From NCBI GenBank assembly GCA_903907985.1, contig CAIVQG010000001.1, positions 1 to 36,729 on the forward strand: DNA of 36,729 nt, written 5' to 3'. Made by a program: the position numbers and the translations under genes. Under the pieces are notes generated by a model. That model did not search any database. It worked only from the letters and a program-made list of their open reading frames with translations, and was not told the origin of the DNA. This DNA is from an uncultured delta proteobacterium. Its GTDB lineage: Bacteria > Desulfobacterota > Syntrophia > Syntrophales > Smithellaceae. Positions 8,296 through 16,954 of this stretch are shown in pieces; the first letter of the stretch is position 1; the number at the start of each line of letters is the position of its first letter.

Positions 8296-9442
8296 TGATC
8301 AAAACATTACGGTTCTGCCGGCGCCCCTCCGGTGTGTCATTGTCAGCTGCCGGATTGAGTGAACCTGCTCCCCGCACATTCAGGCGTTGCGAATCAATGC
8401 CCAATTTTTCCACGAGATAATTACACACGCTTTGAGCACGCCGCTGAGACAAAGCCAAATTGTATTCTTCAGCTCCGACATTATCAGTATGCCCCACAAT
8501 GTTCAGCTTTGCTGTGCCATATTTCACCAGGTAATCAGCGGCTGTCTGCATTTCGTCGCGATAATCATCTTCAATCCTTGATGAATCCGTGTCGAATTCA
8601 ATAATGGTGCTGAAGCAAGTCGGCAGTGCGAGTATTTTCCCCGGCCGTTTTTTAGCAATTGCCGCCGGTTTAACCGCCGATATTATGGCAACCTTTTTAG
8701 GAGACGCTTCCTTGCCGGATTCAGCCAGGGCAATATCGGAAGGTTCATTGCTGAAATATATATCGCCGATCATGCTTTCGGCCGCACTTTTTGTATGTTG
8801 AGAATTAATGTAAATTTGTAATCCGGTTGTACCCTTTGGTTCGCCACCATCAATATCAGTAAAAAGCTTTTTATAATCCTGATACACATTACGTCTTTCC
8901 GTGTACCACTGACCAACATTATCTGCTTTACTTCTTAAAACGATATATCTTAATTTGTCGCCGCCGGTCTGCGAGCTCCTGCCGCTCCAGCCCCTGGGGG
9001 CCTCATTATCCCAGATATAACCGATTACGGGAGTATTCATTCCCATAAAACCAGACTCTTTAAAGGCGACATAAACTTGCAGGGCCTGGTCATCGGTAGA
9101 AGTTTTACGGACATCTCCCCCTTTGGGCAATTTGGTGACCCTCCACCGCCAGCACAGTATGGGATATTTTTTTACATCAACTCTGGCTTCTTTACGCACA
9201 CCGAAAGAAGAATCCCCCCCTGATATTAAATGCAGGTAAAAACTATCTCCGTCTTTTTCCATATTCATCAGGGGACGTCCGGTTTTTTTTTCCAATTTCC
9301 AGCCATCCGGAACTCCATCGGGCATTGCCGGCGTGGTAAATTTCATCACCGGAATAATTCCGGGATTGGCAATGCAATCGCCGGCCCCAGAGATAGACAA
9401 GGCTATAACGAACAAAAAAAGAACAGCCGCACTTCTTCTCAT
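8279..9442 (-). CDS. DUF3047 domain fused to OmpA-like peptidoglycan-binding domain
   Basis: A signal peptide covers residues 1-25. Residues about 33-232 match the DUF3047 pattern (CWRWRV, DDQALQVYVAF, IGYIWDN, YIVLRS, ERRNVYQDY, GLQIYINSQHT). A basic, alanine- and proline-rich linker follows, and 275-385 is an OmpA C-terminal domain: FDTDSSRI, NIVGHTDNVG (317-323, with D320 contacting diaminopimelate in characterised homologues) and LSQRRAQSV. The protein should sit in the periplasm, held to peptidoglycan, presenting the beta-rich DUF3047 domain. The start codon overlaps the pyrE stop by 4 nt (ATGA), which indicates translational coupling. DUF3047 proteins normally stand alone, so the fusion may be informative about where that domain works. 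Confidence 0.85.
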   Translation of the reverse strand: MRRSAAVLFLFVIALSISGAGDCIANPGIIPVMKFTTPAMPDGVPDGWKLEKKTGRPLMNMEKDGDSFYLHLISGGDSSFGVRKEARVDVKKYPILCWRWRVTKLPKGGDVRKTSTDDQALQVYVAFKESGFMGMNTPVIGYIWDNEAPRGWSGRSSQTGGDKLRYIVLRSKADNVGQWYTERRNVYQDYKKLFTDIDGGEPKGTTGLQIYINSQHTKSAAESMIGDIYFSNEPSDIALAESGKEASPKKVAIISAVKPAAIAKKRPGKILALPTCFSTIIEFDTDSSRIEDDYRDEMQTAADYLVKYGTAKLNIVGHTDNVGAEEYNLALSQRRAQSVCNYLVEKLGIDSQRLNVRGAGSLNPAADNDTPEGRRQNRNVLISDCLE

Positions 9443-10032
9443 TTAGCAGCACCGGCATTCATTTTTTTGGCGCGAATAGCCATTACTTCTGTTCGAGTCA
9501 AAACGGATCGAATGTTTTCGATGTGCTGCTGAATATTTTCCCGGCCACCTTCTTCCCGGTCAATTAATGTAATGACACTATCAACGATTAATCCGGCCTT
9601 GCGGGCCTGCTCGATGGCTGTGATGGTCGAACCGCCGGTTGTAATAACATCATCAATAATCAGCACCCTGTCACCGGCTTGAACACTGCCTTCGATGGCG
9701 CTTCTGGTTCCATGATCCTTCACATCCTTCCGCACGATGAAAGATTTAATCGGTTTTCCTTTTTGATAAGATATGACGGAGAGAGCATTGGCAATGGGAT
9801 CAGCCCCCAGGGTAAGCCCCCCCGCGGCAGTAATGCTGCTGTCCTTGACCATATCAAAGATAATACCGCCGATCAGGTTCATGCCTTCAGGATCAAGCGT
9901 CGTTGGTTTACAGTTGAAATAAAAATTACTTTGCCGTCCCGAAGCCAGCATGAAAGGTGGATTTTCGCTATACTTGAAAGACCGCTCCAATATTATTTCA
10001 CCCAGTCTTTCTTTCATTGTACTTATGCTCAT
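9439..10032 (-). CDS. pyrE: Orotate phosphoribosyltransferase
   Basis: This enzyme transfers ribose-5-phosphate from PRPP to orotate, giving OMP in pyrimidine synthesis. The PRPP loop is VLIIDDVITTGGS, the hallmark of type I phosphoribosyltransferases. FYFNCKPTTLDPEG and the flexible-loop region (FIVRKDVKDHGT) match PyrE of the longer-loop class found in thermophiles and deltaproteobacteria. An ATG at 10047 is in frame, but GGAGGAG occurs just after it and sits 7 nt before the ATG at 10032. I therefore choose 10032, which yields 197 residues starting MSISTMKERL. The 3' end overlaps the DUF3047-OmpA start by 4 nt. Upstream of it is the tonB gene on the same strand. Confidence 0.93.
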   Translation of the reverse strand: MSISTMKERLGEIILERSFKYSENPPFMLASGRQSNFYFNCKPTTLDPEGMNLIGGIIFDMVKDSSITAAGGLTLGADPIANALSVISYQKGKPIKSFIVRKDVKDHGTRSAIEGSVQAGDRVLIIDDVITTGGSTITAIEQARKAGLIVDSVITLIDREEGGRENIQQHIENIRSVLTRTEVMAIRAKKMNAGAAK

Positions 10033-10059
10033 TCCAAACTCCTCCATTCAGCTCAATAT

Positions 10060-10794
10060 TTATGATTGCGAATTATTGTCATCATGTAGGACAAATTTAA
10101 TCGGAAGTTCCACCCAGACGGTCAATGGTTTCCCCGATTTTTTGGCCGGCTCAAATTTCCACGGCTTTACCGCTTCTACAGCAGATTTATCCAAAATGGC
10201 ATACCCCGATGACTTTCTTATTTTCATGTTACCCACACGACCATCCGGCAATATTTCGGCATAAACCAGAACAACACCTTCGTAGCCCCGAATTCTTGCT
10301 ATTTCCGGATACACCGGTGGCAAATTTTCCCGGTAAAGCGGGTAGGCATCCGCTGCCGGTACGGACAAACTTACTGCCGGCTGGGCCAGAACACCCGGGG
10401 CCGAATTATATACCTGCTCCTTTGCCATAGCTGCAGCAGACCCATTGGAGCCGGATAAAAGGACAGACCCTGCAAAACCCGGTGCCGGATATGCTTCCAC
10501 CACTGCCCGGCTGCCCTGTGGGATTTGCGGAAAATCTTTTGTCATTAATCTCTGCGCTGTGTTGTTACGGGCGCTATCGGCAACAGGACGTACATCCGTA
10601 GCCACAATGCCCGTGAATTTGTTTGTTTCCAGTGCCACCCAAACCAGGTTTAATTTATTAAAGCTTTTCGAAAAACTAAAATTATTGGATAAATTATAGA
10701 ATAAGATTGCTCCCAAGGCCACGTGAATTGCCAGGGAAAATGCAACCGCAAATATTATATTCTGCCTGCTTTTTTTCATTTTTGTGGATTTCAT
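10060..10794 (-). CDS. TonB-family energy transducer
   Basis: This 244-residue protein has a short basic N-terminus, one membrane helix at 12-33 (FAVAFSLAIHVALGAILFYN, with the H24 seen in TonB proteins) and a long periplasmic spacer of low complexity. A TonB C-terminal domain covers about 155-236: LPPVYPEIARIRGYEGVVLV, LPDGRVGNMKIRKSSGYAILDKSAVEAVKPWKFEPA. TonB couples the proton-motive force from ExbB/ExbD to outer-membrane transporters. No exbB, exbD or receptor is in view. It lies 14 bp downstream of metH, so a link to cobalamin uptake is tempting but only an inference from position. A second, different TonB-like protein is at 32011. Confidence 0.87.
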   Translation of the reverse strand: MKSTKMKKSRQNIIFAVAFSLAIHVALGAILFYNLSNNFSFSKSFNKLNLVWVALETNKFTGIVATDVRPVADSARNNTAQRLMTKDFPQIPQGSRAVVEAYPAPGFAGSVLLSGSNGSAAAMAKEQVYNSAPGVLAQPAVSLSVPAADAYPLYRENLPPVYPEIARIRGYEGVVLVYAEILPDGRVGNMKIRKSSGYAILDKSAVEAVKPWKFEPAKKSGKPLTVWVELPIKFVLHDDNNSQS

Positions 10795-10808
10795 CCCGGA
10801 TAAAGATA

Positions 10809-13214
10809 TTATCTGTTAATTAATTTTTCCACAACTCTCACTGCTTCCACACCATCTTTGGCAAATGCCGCCCCGATGGAATGTGCGTAAGCTTCAGTAA
10901 CGACAGCTCCACCAAGCATAAAACTTGTCTTTAGGCCTGCGGCTCTCGCCGTATCAATAACTTCTTTCATATTAACCATTGTTGTCGTCATCAACGCGGA
11001 AAGGCCTATGACGTCGGGATTCTCTTTTTTCGCAGCCCCGATAATATCGGCAGTGGATATATCCTTGCCCAGATCAATGACATTGTAACCATAATTGCGC
11101 AAAAGCAACGCGACAATATTTTTGCCGATATCGTGGATATCTCCTTTAACCGTGGCAATCAATATTTTACCCTTATCGGTGGTAGCTGATTTCCTCAAAT
11201 GCGGCTCCAGATAACCAAGCGCCTTCTTCATTGTTTCCGCTGAAGCCATAAGTTGCGGCAGAAAATAAATTTTCTTTTCATATAAATCGCCGACCCGGAC
11301 AATTGACGGAATCATAACATTGTCCACAAGAGCAGCAGCTGTATTTCCCTCGGCCAGCACCGCTTCAATTAAGGATGTAATATTTTCCCGATTACCGTCC
11401 ATAATGGCCGCTGATACTTTTTCCTGCGGCGAAAGAATTTCGATTGCGGCGGCTTGCGGCATACCATTTTGTTTGTCGGAAAAATGTTCAATAAACTTCT
11501 GAGTACCTTTTTCCTTAGCCCCTAGAACATCACCGGCTTTCTTGACATTCATGAACTCGCTGCTCGCCGGATTGGCAATAGCCGCCGTCAGTCCGTTTAA
11601 TTGTGCCATGGCCAAAAAAGCGGCATTGAGCCAGGGCCGTCCCGGCATGCCGAACGACACGTTGGATAAACCGAGAATTGTTTTGCTATGGAATGTTTCT
11701 GTGCACCAACGCAGCGTTTTTAAAGTTTCCCGCGCCGCACCGGGATCGGATGCTACCGCCATAACAAGGCCATCGACGATAAAATCATCTTTAGTGAAAC
11801 CATATTTTCTAACTGAATCATAAATATTTTTAATAACCACCTGGCGTTTTTCAGCGGTCAGCGGAATATTCCCATCGGTCAACGGTAGAAGAATAAACAT
11901 GGCGCCATATTTAGCCGCCAGCGGCAGCAACTTGGCCATTTTTTCTCTTTCCCCGGAAATGGAGTTGATCAACATTCTACCGGGATAAAGACGCAGAGCG
12001 GCTTCAATCGTTTCTATTTTCGAGGAATCTACAACCAGCGGCAGTTTCGATACCGTTGTAAGCAAGCCGATTATTGATTTGATTGTGACAACTTCGTCAA
12101 TACCGGGTTGGCCAACATTTACATCGAGTAAATGCGCGCCCTGTTTTTCCTGCTCCACCGCCATCTGACGAATAATCGATGTTTTTCCTTCCAGCAATTC
12201 CTGCTGCAACGCTTTTTTACCGGTCGGATTAATTCTTTCACCGACGATATAAAGCGGATTATTTCCCTCAAAGATTAAATGTCCCCGCGATGAACTTACG
12301 GCACCGATTGACTTCCTTGTCGGAAACTTTGGCTTGCTGCCGTATATAGCTTTCGCCAGTTCCTGTATATGGGCCGGTGTTGTCCCGCAGCAGCCACCAA
12401 TCATATTAGCTCCGGCTTCCGCCAGCCCTTGGCCGAAAGAACCAAAAACCGGAGCATCCATGTCAAAAACAGTTTTCCCGTTCTCCAGGCGCGGCACTCC
12501 GGCATTAGGCTTAGCGATGAGGGGCACTGTGGCGTAAGGTTTCATCAGGGAAATGAATTCTATCATTTTCCCCGGACCGGTAGAACAATTGCAGCCGACG
12601 GCATCGGCGCCGAGACTTTGCAGGGTAATAAGCGCACTGACCGGATCGGTACCGTTCAGAGTATGACCATCATCTTCGTAGGTCATGCACACAATAGTAA
12701 AAATATCTTTTTTTGTTTCCTTGACAGCCAGCAGAGCGGCGCGGGTTTCCTGAATATCAATCATGGTTTCAATAACAATCAGATCACACCCGCCGTCAAT
12801 CAGGCCCCGTACCTGTTCTTTGAAGGCATCTACGGCTTCTTCAAAGGCAAGAGAACCGAAAGGCTCGACAAATAATCCCGTGGGACCAATATCTCCGGCA
12901 ACAAGAGTCTGTTTACCGACAGCCTGTTTGGCCAAACGCACAAGGTCGCTGTTGATTTGAAAAGTATTTCCCTTATTGCCATACTGTTCCAACTTAAAGC
13001 GGTTCGCTCCAAATGTGCAGGCATAAACTACTTGTGCTCCCGCGAACTGATAGGATGCATGGATCTCTTTGGTAATCGCCGGATTTTCCAGACACCAAAT
13101 CTCCGGACAAACCCCTGCCGGCATGCCTTTTTTCTGCAATTCCGTACCGGTAGCACCATCCAGAATGATTATTTCTTTTTTCCATAAACTTTGTATTCTG
13201 CTGCATTTACTCAC
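10809..13214 (-). CDS. metH: Cobalamin-dependent methionine synthase lacking the reactivation domain
   Basis: Methyl transfer from methyl-tetrahydrofolate to homocysteine via cobalamin. Domains in order: homocysteine methyltransferase (about 10-290) with zinc ligands C208 (GCNC), C275 and C276 (GGCCGTTP); pterin-binding domain (about 315-560, with VGERINPTG and LLDVNVGQPG); B12 cap (about 590-675); Rossmann-like B12 domain (about 680-801) with DIHDIG at 692-697, H694 being the lower axial cobalt ligand. At 801 residues it stops where E. coli MetH (about 1,230) has its AdoMet-binding reactivation domain. That domain is a separate gene at 15785. Starts with GTG, preceded by GGTGGAGT. No SAM or cobalamin riboswitch motif was seen in the 195 bp upstream. 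Confidence 0.94.
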   Translation of the reverse strand: MSKCSRIQSLWKKEIIILDGATGTELQKKGMPAGVCPEIWCLENPAITKEIHASYQFAGAQVVYACTFGANRFKLEQYGNKGNTFQINSDLVRLAKQAVGKQTLVAGDIGPTGLFVEPFGSLAFEEAVDAFKEQVRGLIDGGCDLIVIETMIDIQETRAALLAVKETKKDIFTIVCMTYEDDGHTLNGTDPVSALITLQSLGADAVGCNCSTGPGKMIEFISLMKPYATVPLIAKPNAGVPRLENGKTVFDMDAPVFGSFGQGLAEAGANMIGGCCGTTPAHIQELAKAIYGSKPKFPTRKSIGAVSSSRGHLIFEGNNPLYIVGERINPTGKKALQQELLEGKTSIIRQMAVEQEKQGAHLLDVNVGQPGIDEVVTIKSIIGLLTTVSKLPLVVDSSKIETIEAALRLYPGRMLINSISGEREKMAKLLPLAAKYGAMFILLPLTDGNIPLTAEKRQVVIKNIYDSVRKYGFTKDDFIVDGLVMAVASDPGAARETLKTLRWCTETFHSKTILGLSNVSFGMPGRPWLNAAFLAMAQLNGLTAAIANPASSEFMNVKKAGDVLGAKEKGTQKFIEHFSDKQNGMPQAAAIEILSPQEKVSAAIMDGNRENITSLIEAVLAEGNTAAALVDNVMIPSIVRVGDLYEKKIYFLPQLMASAETMKKALGYLEPHLRKSATTDKGKILIATVKGDIHDIGKNIVALLLRNYGYNVIDLGKDISTADIIGAAKKENPDVIGLSALMTTTMVNMKEVIDTARAAGLKTSFMLGGAVVTEAYAHSIGAAFAKDGVEAVRVVEKLINR

Positions 13215-13409
13215 AAAAATACTCCACCATAATAATTTATTGAGGTGTTCCTATATCATCTTTGCCCCAAGAAGTGTGATTTTTTTTATAACCTCTGAAA
13301 ACCCCAAAAGAGATTCCCGAGAACGGATACACATGCGTTTTCCCAGAATAACAAGGCAACAACTGTATTTACAGGCAAATTGGTTTGAGGCAAAACTTAC
13401 GCCTGCCCG

Positions 13410-15731
13410 TTATAAATTCCCGTCCAGAACATCCCTGACTTTAAGGGAAAGCTCCTCCATGCGGAATGGTTTTTGTATAAAAGCCTGACAGCCTTTATCC
13501 ATTATTTTCTTGGCCTGATCACTACCAAGATAACCGCTGGAAAGCATTACTTTGACTTGCGGGTCTATTCGTCTTAGCGCATCAAACGTCTCACCGCCAC
13601 TGAGGCCGGGCATAATCATGTCCAGAATTACCAGATCAATTTGGCCTTTATATTCTTCAAATATCTTCAGGGCCTCTTTGCCATTCCTGGCCTGCAATAC
13701 GTTATATCCTAAAGTGCTCAGGAGTTCTCCGCAAACTTCAACGATGGTGGACTCATCATCGACAAGCAATATTGTTTCATCACCTTTAATAATTGTTTTA
13801 TTCTTAGTCAGCTCTCTTGATATTTTCTTGGTGGAGGCAGGAAGATAAATACTGAAAATTGTGCCATGGCCCAATTCGCTGGCAACATTAATTATTCCGC
13901 CGTGCTCCTTAATAATGCCGTAAGCCGAAGCAAGACCTAAGCCCACACCCCTACCCTTTTCTTTAGTGGAAAAGAAAGGTTCAAAGACCCGGCGGCAGGT
14001 TTCTTCATCCATGCCAATACCGGTATCGGTAATCATAATTTGCACATAATTACCTTCCTGAATATTCATTATCAGAGCATCGGCAGCGCCAAGAACAATA
14101 TTGTTCGTTTCCAGATAAATGTCTCCGCCATCGCCCGGCATAGCCTGCCAGGAATTAACATAAAGATTAATCAGCACTTGCTCTATTTGGACGCGATCAA
14201 CTTCTACCGGCCAAATGTTTTTTTCATATTTCTGGTGAATCATTATCTCTTTTTTTGTCCGGCCAAATATATTGGCGGTTTTGGAAACTAATTCATTTAA
14301 ATCCGTTGGCTTCAGTTCATACTGTCCGCCCCGGGCAAACCCGAGAAGGTTGGCTGCCAAATCGGCGCCACTCTGAACCAGGGACTGCATATTATTTAAC
14401 TTACCAAAATCAGAATCACCGGAATCTCGCGATAAGAGCATCAAGGAAATATACCCCTGAATTCCCATAAGCAGGTTATTGAAATCATGGGCGATACCGC
14501 CGGCAAGAGTACCGATTGCCTGCATTTTTTGCGACTGCAGCAGCTGATCTTCCATCCGTTTGCGCATTGTTATATCACGGGCATTAATGATGATGCCGTT
14601 TATCGCCGGATTATCCAGACAATTATTGCCCAGTGCTTCCAGATAAACCCACGAACCGTCAACTTTGCGGAAACGGAATTCAGTGGCAATGCCATCATTC
14701 TCTCTGTTTACCACCTCTAAAAAATCATGAATTAACATTTTTTGATCGTCGGGGTGAATAAATTCGAAACAGCTTTTACCTATTAAATTCTTTTCCTGAT
14801 AATCGGTAATGGATGTTAATGACGGCGAAACGTATTGAAAAATACCGTTTTCATCGAAAACACAGATGATATCCAGCGAGTTACGTAAAATCTCCTGCAA
14901 AAGAGCGCTTGATTTGCGCAATGCCACTTCTGCTTTTTTCCGGTCTGTAATATCAATTATGGATATCAGAGTTTTTTTTGTTTTCGGGATTAGCCCATAA
15001 GTTATAAAAACATCTCTCAATTCGCCATTTTTTGTTGCTATCTGACATTCATAATTGCGGGGTGCCTTTTCCGGATCGGTCACCCGCAAGCTATGGTCGC
15101 TGATAAGACGCTCCCTGTCCTGGGGAATTACGAAGGAAGACCAGTCAGTATCTATTAATTCTTCTGGGGCAAAACCTGTAAGCTGGCACATTTCATCATT
15201 GACCAGCAGCGTTTTTCTGCTTTCATCGGCAATCCCCATGGCTGTGCCCGTATTTTCAAAAATAGTCCGGTAAGTATCTTCCGATTCCTGCAGTGCCTGC
15301 CGTATCTTCTTGTGTTCCGTTATATCGACAATAATTCCCTGAAAATGGCTGATCTTGCCTTTTTTGTCGAAAATGGCAATAGTTCTGTCCTGAACCCAGA
15401 GGACATCACCGTTCTTGCAGATAATCCGGTATTCCTGAAAACGGTCCAGCGTATCTTCGCTGATATCATCACTGGGCGCTTCTTCCGTACGGACGAGATC
15501 ATCCGGATGAGTAATGTTCAGCCAGGAAATCCGGCCCGAGAGAAAATCATCCTTTGTATATCCCAGATTGGTGATGTTTTCGGAAATGAATTCCACCGGC
15601 CAGCCCGCGGTGCACCGCCAGATAATGACTATGGCCGGCCCTTTATTGATAAGCCGCTCTATCTCTGCTAACTGTTGGAGAGTGATTTTTTGATCTTCAC
15701 TGATTTTTTTTGATTTGCCGGTTTTTTTCAT
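13410..15731 (-). CDS. Cytoplasmic PAS-PAS-PAS hybrid histidine kinase with C-terminal receiver
   Basis: No membrane helix is visible, so this is a soluble sensor. Counting from the ATG at 15737: three PAS units at about 40-145, 150-270 and 275-395 (each ending in a D-I-T-x-K/R-K pattern), a HisKA dimerisation helix with phospho-acceptor H417 (GGIAHDFNNLL) and an HATPase domain (N528 region, DTGIG at 571-575, GVGLGLA). A receiver follows with acidic pocket D660/D661, phospho-acceptor D706 and K756. The ATG at 15737 has AGGA only about 2 nt away, whereas the ATG at 15731 has it 7 nt away, so I prefer 15731 (773 residues). It sits between the MetH reactivation domain and MetH, and downstream of a single-receiver protein that may be its partner. 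The signal sensed is unknown. Confidence 0.9.
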   Translation of the reverse strand: MKKTGKSKKISEDQKITLQQLAEIERLINKGPAIVIIWRCTAGWPVEFISENITNLGYTKDDFLSGRISWLNITHPDDLVRTEEAPSDDISEDTLDRFQEYRIICKNGDVLWVQDRTIAIFDKKGKISHFQGIIVDITEHKKIRQALQESEDTYRTIFENTGTAMGIADESRKTLLVNDEMCQLTGFAPEELIDTDWSSFVIPQDRERLISDHSLRVTDPEKAPRNYECQIATKNGELRDVFITYGLIPKTKKTLISIIDITDRKKAEVALRKSSALLQEILRNSLDIICVFDENGIFQYVSPSLTSITDYQEKNLIGKSCFEFIHPDDQKMLIHDFLEVVNRENDGIATEFRFRKVDGSWVYLEALGNNCLDNPAINGIIINARDITMRKRMEDQLLQSQKMQAIGTLAGGIAHDFNNLLMGIQGYISLMLLSRDSGDSDFGKLNNMQSLVQSGADLAANLLGFARGGQYELKPTDLNELVSKTANIFGRTKKEIMIHQKYEKNIWPVEVDRVQIEQVLINLYVNSWQAMPGDGGDIYLETNNIVLGAADALIMNIQEGNYVQIMITDTGIGMDEETCRRVFEPFFSTKEKGRGVGLGLASAYGIIKEHGGIINVASELGHGTIFSIYLPASTKKISRELTKNKTIIKGDETILLVDDESTIVEVCGELLSTLGYNVLQARNGKEALKIFEEYKGQIDLVILDMIMPGLSGGETFDALRRIDPQVKVMLSSGYLGSDQAKKIMDKGCQAFIQKPFRMEELSLKVRDVLDGNL

Positions 15732-15784
15732 TAACATTTCCTACAGGTACTTATTTGTATAGAGAAGAAGCCGAAAATCGTTTC

Positions 15785-16405
15785 TCACTTCCATATTCCC
15801 GTAATCGCTGTAACTGTTTTTTCCGGCCGGAGAATAAAATTGGAACTTATAGCCACACCTATTTTTTGCATTTCCAGCAGATGATGAATACTTTTTTGGT
15901 TTTCCAGCTTAAAATCGCCATACCCGGCAGAAAACCTGCGCGGCAAAAGATTTTTGCCCTCCCGCCGTAACTGGCTGTTTAAATAGGCCATCAGCCAGTC
16001 CAGTGCAGCATCAGTCATTTCACTGGCTGTGGCATCATATACCACAGCAGCGGAAAGATTATCATTTTTTGTTTTATCGGCAATTGCCTCCATAATCGCA
16101 CTGCCGGCAGTCGCACCCATGAGCAAAGCCTCCGGACAATCACCCAAAAATCTGGACAGTTGCTTGCTCTCCCAATTCACATCACCGACAATGACCACAT
16201 TACTGCCATCATTTTTCTTAATGACGGCTCTCAGTGCACATCCTTTTAATGTTATGAAGGACAGGGCTTCTTCAATAAAAAGATCCGTTTCTTTTTGTTG
16301 TTGTGCTGTGAGCTCAGTCGTTTTTTTCTTAAACCCGAGTCGATGATAAATCTTTTTAAAGGGAGGATCAATAGATATTCTTTCCAGAATATTAACAGGG
16401 CTCAT
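15785..16405 (-). CDS. Stand-alone AdoMet-binding reactivation domain of methionine synthase
   Basis: MetH cobalamin occasionally oxidises to inactive Co(II); a reactivation domain supplies AdoMet for reductive methylation. In E. coli it is the C-terminal part of MetH; here it is a separate protein, as in Thermotoga. The recognisable motifs are the N-terminal IDPPFKKIYHRLGF, then SAAVVYDATASEMTDAALDWL, RRFSAGYGDFKLENQ (equivalent of the R-x-S-x-G-Y-x-D-x-P-L AdoMet region) and IGVAISSNFILRPEKTVTAITGI. An upstream in-frame ATG at 16516 would overlap the response regulator by 56 bp and add 37 residues unlike the family. The ATG at 16405 has GAAGG about 9 nt before it and gives 206 residues, so I choose it. 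It lies upstream of the kinase and metH on the same strand. Confidence 0.85.
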   Translation of the reverse strand: MSPVNILERISIDPPFKKIYHRLGFKKKTTELTAQQQKETDLFIEEALSFITLKGCALRAVIKKNDGSNVVIVGDVNWESKQLSRFLGDCPEALLMGATAGSAIMEAIADKTKNDNLSAAVVYDATASEMTDAALDWLMAYLNSQLRREGKNLLPRRFSAGYGDFKLENQKSIHHLLEMQKIGVAISSNFILRPEKTVTAITGIWK

Positions 16406-16460
16406 GGTCAGTGCCTTCTTTGCCTTACGTTCAACTGCCCTTAATGCTTTTTTAAAGTGG

Positions 16461-16853
16461 TTAACAGCGTTTTTCCCACCGTTCCAACCGCTCAAAAGCT
16501 TGTCCCACCAACACAAGAATCATTTCCATGTCCAGTGGCTTTTCGAAATAATCGTCAAACCCGGCTTCACGGCATTCAGCTACTTCAAATAGTGCCGACC
16601 AGCCGGTCATGGCATAAATCATCGATACTGGTTTGGTTTTGCGAATCTGACGGCAAAGTTCAATGCCGTTCATGCCGAATAGTTTCAAATCAAGAAAAAT
16701 AACATTGATATCATGCATTTTGAGAATAACAAGTGCATCGTTTCCTCCTTCAGCGAGAAAAACATCGTAGCCCGCCTCAGCAAAGACACTTTGAAATAGG
16801 TTGCGAACCGAAGCTTCGTCATCTACGATAAGTATTTTCCCTTTGTGCGCCAT
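16461..16853 (-). CDS. Single-domain response regulator
   Basis: The 130 residues are one receiver domain: KILIVDDEA with acidic pocket D11/D12, phospho-acceptor D55 in IFLDLKLFGMNG, T83 in AMTGW and K105 in YFEKPLD. No output domain is present, so it works by phospho-relay or by protein contact. Being upstream of a hybrid kinase (13410-15731) whose own receiver could pass phosphate on, a relay pairing is possible, but a histidine phosphotransfer protein would be needed and is not in view. GAAGG lies 6 nt before the ATG. The gap to leuB is 101 bp and may contain its promoter; I see no clear one. Confidence 0.9.
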   Translation of the reverse strand: MAHKGKILIVDDEASVRNLFQSVFAEAGYDVFLAEGGNDALVILKMHDINVIFLDLKLFGMNGIELCRQIRKTKPVSMIYAMTGWSALFEVAECREAGFDDYFEKPLDMEMILVLVGQAFERLERWEKRC

Positions 16854-16954
16854 GCTAGCCTTCGAAAGTTATTCTCCTGATCATAATTCGGGGCACTTTT
16901 TGTCATATTATCTTTTTCAACAAACCAGTGTATTTTTTTCCGGATCACCATTGC

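Noticed and set aside
13215-13409. Possible SAM or cobalamin riboswitch before metH
   Set aside because: I looked for the conserved cores of these classes (for example the B12 box) on the minus strand and found none; the gap shows no strong hairpin.
15785-16516. Longer start (16516) for the MetH reactivation protein
   Set aside because: It would overlap the response regulator by 56 bp, and the 37 extra residues mirror that gene's 3' end and not the family.
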